A stretch of 54,805 nucleotides of DNA from Nitrospiraceae bacterium (GTDB taxonomy: Bacteria > Nitrospirota > Thermodesulfovibrionia > Thermodesulfovibrionales > UBA6898). The number at the start of each line of letters is the position of its first letter. Within the stretch, counting starts at the first letter, position 1. The notes beneath the pieces were generated by a model, which ran no database searches, was not told where the DNA came from, and saw nothing but the letters and a program-made list of their open reading frames with translations. The stretch covers positions 902,041-956,845 of the forward strand of contig CP070737.1 of NCBI GenBank assembly GCA_020347665.1, written 5' to 3'. This document shows positions 52,472 through 54,805 of this stretch, piece by piece. The translations under genes and the position numbers were made by a program.

Positions 52472-53686
52472 ATGAAGATACCTGAGGAGCCAGCAAATTT
52501 GGAGAAAGAGCTTTTGAAATGTGTACGATGCGGAAGCTGTAAAGTGCTCTGTCCCACCTACCAGCATAGTGCACTGGAAGTAACCAGTGCACGTGGCCGC
52601 CTGGTCCTGCTGCGAGGTCTTTTAACAGGGGATATTAAACCATCACCATTGCTGAACGAACGCATATTCAGCTGTTTACTGTGTGGTGCCTGTGCAGGAA
52701 AGTGTCCGCTCGGTATTGATATACCAGAGGCGATCTGCCACGGAAGGGCACTGCTCTCCAAAAGCGATAAAGAAAGAAAACAACTGAGGACCATTGCGAG
52801 ATTTACTACACGGTGGCCTGATTTGAGTTTCAAAATGTTGCGAATGAGCCAGCAGGTTGTTCTGCCATTTCTCTATAAAAAGGAGCTCATACCATTTATC
52901 CCGGAATTCCCCGAGATTGTCCATAGAAGCAGGCGGCAGGTATACAAATCATCTCAGAAACGGGGACGAGTCGCGGTATTTTCCGGCTGCAGTGTCGAAC
53001 ATTTATTCCCGCATTTAGAAGAAGCGCTCATTCATGTGCTGAACAAACTGGGATATGAAGTGATACTTCCGAAAGGACTGGTGTGCTGCGGAGCTCCGCT
53101 CAGAACGCTCGGCATGGAGGATGAATCGGTTGCGCGTGCCAGAAAAAACCTTTCGATCTTAAACAAGCTTACGGTTGAAGCAGTATTGAGCCTGTGCCCT
53201 ACCTGCACGCTTACGCTTAAAACCGATTACCCGAAAATGGTGGGCAAGGGGGTCGAAAACGCAATGGACATATCTGTTTTCCTGAATGACAAACTGGAAC
53301 CAGCTCGTGCTGCAGGAAAAACAGCTGTTTATCATGATCCCTGTCACCTGAAGTACGGGCTTGGTATTGAGCGCGAGCCGAGGGAAATGATCACCAAAGC
53401 CGGGCTTGAGCTGATTGGGCCTCGGGAGCAGGGCTGCTGCGGTTTCGGTGGCGTCTTCTGTATGTCACAACAGGAAATGTCCAATACCCTTCTGACAGCA
53501 TGCACGACACACCTGAAACAGTCAGAATCTGATACTGTGATTACGTCGTGTCCGGGATGCATGCTTCAGTTAAACCGTACTGTGACAGATCGACCAGTAC
53601 TGCATCTCATTGAGCTGATAGAAGAGACCTATTGTTTCGGGACTGCAGACGAAGATGTTCAGGAAAAAGAAAAAACTCAATCGTAA
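52472..53686 (+). CDS. glcF: Fe-S subunit of glycolate/D-lactate oxidase (GlcF-like)
   Basis: A 404-residue electron-transfer protein. The N-terminus has two 4Fe-4S motifs, CVRCGSCKVLCP (residues 17-28) and CLLCGACAGKCP (about 68-80). The C-terminal half has two CCG domains: FSGCSVEHLFPH with LVCCGAP, and PCHLKYGL with GCCGFGG and SCPGCM. Such subunits accept electrons from an FAD-dependent hydroxyacid dehydrogenase (GlcD) and pass them to membrane carriers. No GlcD gene is in the window. The start has a GAGGAA site 8 bp upstream and follows larE by 38 bp. Confidence 0.9.
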   Translation: MKIPEEPANLEKELLKCVRCGSCKVLCPTYQHSALEVTSARGRLVLLRGLLTGDIKPSPLLNERIFSCLLCGACAGKCPLGIDIPEAICHGRALLSKSDKERKQLRTIARFTTRWPDLSFKMLRMSQQVVLPFLYKKELIPFIPEFPEIVHRSRRQVYKSSQKRGRVAVFSGCSVEHLFPHLEEALIHVLNKLGYEVILPKGLVCCGAPLRTLGMEDESVARARKNLSILNKLTVEAVLSLCPTCTLTLKTDYPKMVGKGVENAMDISVFLNDKLEPARAAGKTAVYHDPCHLKYGLGIEREPREMITKAGLELIGPREQGCCGFGGVFCMSQQEMSNTLLTACTTHLKQSESDTVITSCPGCMLQLNRTVTDRPVLHLIELIEETYCFGTADEDVQEKEKTQS

Positions 53687-54019
53687 CATTCGCTTCGAAA
53701 AATTTCTTCTTATAGCACGCGCCTTTAGAAATACGCCAGATACTGAAGAGTACCAACGGAATACGCAATTCACGAAAGCACGGGAATACGTCAATAGTTG
53801 CCGAGCCTTTCATCCTCTTATATTTCAATTGACTCCCATATATCCTTCTTTACGGGAATCGGGACCGGGCGATCCACCTGTCAATACGATACACTATAAC
53901 AAGGATTGATTCAGGACAATTGCTTGACAGGTCGGGGTAAAATGGGCCAGTATAAATCAATAAGTTTATAAATAATGCAACAATGCTCTTTATCGGCTTT
54001 TTGATTTGAAAAAGTAATC
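53687..54019. other. Intergenic region before the YeeE/YedE genes
   Basis: About 330 bp without a supported gene. An 84-codon frame that begins inside the end of glcF has no family or ribosome binding site. TTGACA at 53922-53927 is followed 21 bp later by TATAAA, too far apart for a standard promoter. No hairpin terminator was seen after glcF. Confidence 0.4.
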
Positions 54020-54529
54020 ATGAACAGAGAGAATGTTTGGTCATCCTATGTGGCAGGAATCGGACTTGGTCTGACCCTTCTTGCAACATTCTACATTGTG
54101 GGATGGGGACTCGGTGCGTCGAGTGCGTTTTCGTTATTAACAGGCGTAGGGCTCGATACGCTGCGTCCTGAATTCGCTCACAGACTTGAATACTTCGCAA
54201 AAGATCTGAATAAAGAAGCACCGCTGATGAACTGGATTCTTTTTGAGGTGGGAGGACTTTTTGTCGGTGCTCTTGTGGGGTCCTTAATGAGCGGGAACTT
54301 CAGGATACGGTTCGGCAAGGGCGCAGGGATGAAGAACAGCACCCGAATGGTAACAGCATTTACCGGCGGTGTGCTCATCGGATTTGCGGGCAGGTTGGCC
54401 CGCGGCTGTACCAGCGGAGTAGCTTTATCGGGAGGGGCGCAGCTTGCAGTTGCTGGATGGGTATTTGTTATTGCAATGTTTCTTTCAGGCTTTGTCGCAG
54501 CAGCCATTTTCAGAAGGTTATGGTCATGA
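54020..54529 (+). CDS. YeeE/YedE family transporter, first component
   Basis: A 169-residue membrane protein, half of a YeeE/YedE (DUF395) sulfur-compound transporter. It has four to five hydrophobic segments and the family signature FAGRLARGCTSGVALSGGAQ, with a conserved Cys (about residue 134) that is thought to handle thiosulfate or a persulfide. The long extracytoplasmic-looking loop (residues 40-70) includes LNKEAPLMNWIL. Its stop overlaps the next gene by 4 bp. The pair together equal one full-length transporter. Link with siroheme and LarE-type sulfur chemistry is only suggestive. Confidence 0.85.
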   Translation: MNRENVWSSYVAGIGLGLTLLATFYIVGWGLGASSAFSLLTGVGLDTLRPEFAHRLEYFAKDLNKEAPLMNWILFEVGGLFVGALVGSLMSGNFRIRFGKGAGMKNSTRMVTAFTGGVLIGFAGRLARGCTSGVALSGGAQLAVAGWVFVIAMFLSGFVAAAIFRRLWS

Positions 54530-54805
54530 CAGCTCCCTTGATTGTTAGTCAGAATGTCGGCCTTGTTCTGGCCGTTCTCTTGGGTATATTTTTCGGTCTG
54601 TTTCTGGAACGGGGAGGACTCGGAAACCCTCATAAATTAATCGGTGTTTTCTATCTGAAGGATTTTGCCGTTCCGAAGGTTATGTTCTCGGCTATACTCG
54701 CTGCTTCGCTCGGTCTCTATCTGCTTTCTGATCTCAAACTTCTCGAGATGAGCAGGGTCTGGATTGTTCCGACCTTTTTCTGGCCGCAGCTTGCCGGCGG
54801 CGCGT
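54526..54805 (+). CDS. YeeE/YedE family transporter, second component (3' end cut by window)
   Basis: ATG at 54526 overlaps the preceding stop (ATGA). The visible 93 codons begin TAPLIVSQNVGLVLAVLLG, then FFGLFLERGGLGNPHKLIG, FYLKDFAVPKVMFSAILAA, matching the second half-type YeeE/YedE protein, and the frame remains open at the right edge (FFWPQLAGGA). It presumably continues to a second conserved Gly-Cys motif outside the window. It forms a two-gene transporter with the gene before it. Confidence 0.85.
   Translation, partial: MTAPLIVSQNVGLVLAVLLGIFFGLFLERGGLGNPHKLIGVFYLKDFAVPKVMFSAILAASLGLYLLSDLKLLEMSRVWIVPTFFWPQLAGGA

Noticed and set aside
53655-53909. An 84-codon frame after glcF
   Set aside because: It starts inside glcF, has no ribosome binding site or family, and its composition looks random.
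53922-53954. A promoter TTGACA with TATAAA before the YeeE/YedE gene
   Set aside because: The spacer is 21 bp, longer than sigma-70 promoters tolerate well, so it was not listed as a feature.

Overview
This window looks like chromosomal DNA of a Gram-negative bacterium. It has an RcpA-type outer-membrane secretin, a BamD-like lipoprotein, a perfect bacterial parS site and many housekeeping genes. The mix (Tad pilus, siroheme enzyme, YeeE/YedE sulfur transporter, LarE, GlcF-type Fe-S protein, small ferredoxin, many c-di-GMP proteins) fits an anaerobe such as a Nitrospirota or Desulfobacterota member. That placement is inference from gene content, not from a marker gene. No rRNA, tRNA or CRISPR array was recognised.

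Layout. Positions 1-9.1 kb hold a membrane-anchored coiled-coil protein (cut at the left edge), a zinc-ribbon membrane protein, a DUF4019 protein, glycogen phosphorylase with a HAD phosphatase, hisC-hisB, a ferredoxin, a PilZ protein and a dGTPase. From 14.96 down to 9.2 kb on the minus strand runs one tight array: parA, parB, a THEP1-type NTPase, namZ, a murU::amgK fusion and a UPF0158 gene. A perfect parS lies just upstream. The array links chromosome segregation with a complete MurNAc salvage route (NamZ frees MurNAc, AmgK phosphorylates it, MurU makes UDP-MurNAc).

From 32.5 down to 15.3 kb the minus strand carries a Tad (Flp) pilus operon: flp, a degenerate second flp, tadE, rcpC, rcpA, tadG, tadZ, tadA, tadB, tadC. 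It is followed by a 24-residue membrane peptide, a DUF192 gene, two polytopic GT-C-like proteins around a frameshifted gene remnant, a TonB-like anchored protein with a sigma-region-3-like segment, an AAA ATPase with GspE-N and winged-helix-like parts, and a family 2 glycosyltransferase. No prepilin peptidase gene is present here.

From 33.0 to 41.0 kb the plus strand encodes a DUF3553-like protein, an HD-GYP response regulator, a very large Rossmann-GAF-PAS-kinase-REC-REC-GGDEF protein, an O6-alkylguanine-DNA alkyltransferase and an acyl-ligase/ACP/acyltransferase fusion. From 41.0 to 47.5 kb is a zone of decay: an integron-integrase-like protein that has lost its catalytic Tyr, a twice-frameshifted CDP-alcohol phosphatidyltransferase, and a heavily broken GAF-GGDEF-HD-GYP gene. 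An intact siroheme dehydrogenase and an intact TPR lipoprotein lie among them. From 47.6 kb to the right edge are a radical SAM/DUF2344 protein, ribonuclease G, LarE, a GlcF-like protein and a two-gene YeeE/YedE transporter that runs off the edge.

Three genes (hisC, parA, the HD-GYP regulator) have extended -10 promoters placed so close to the ATG that their transcripts should be leaderless or nearly so.
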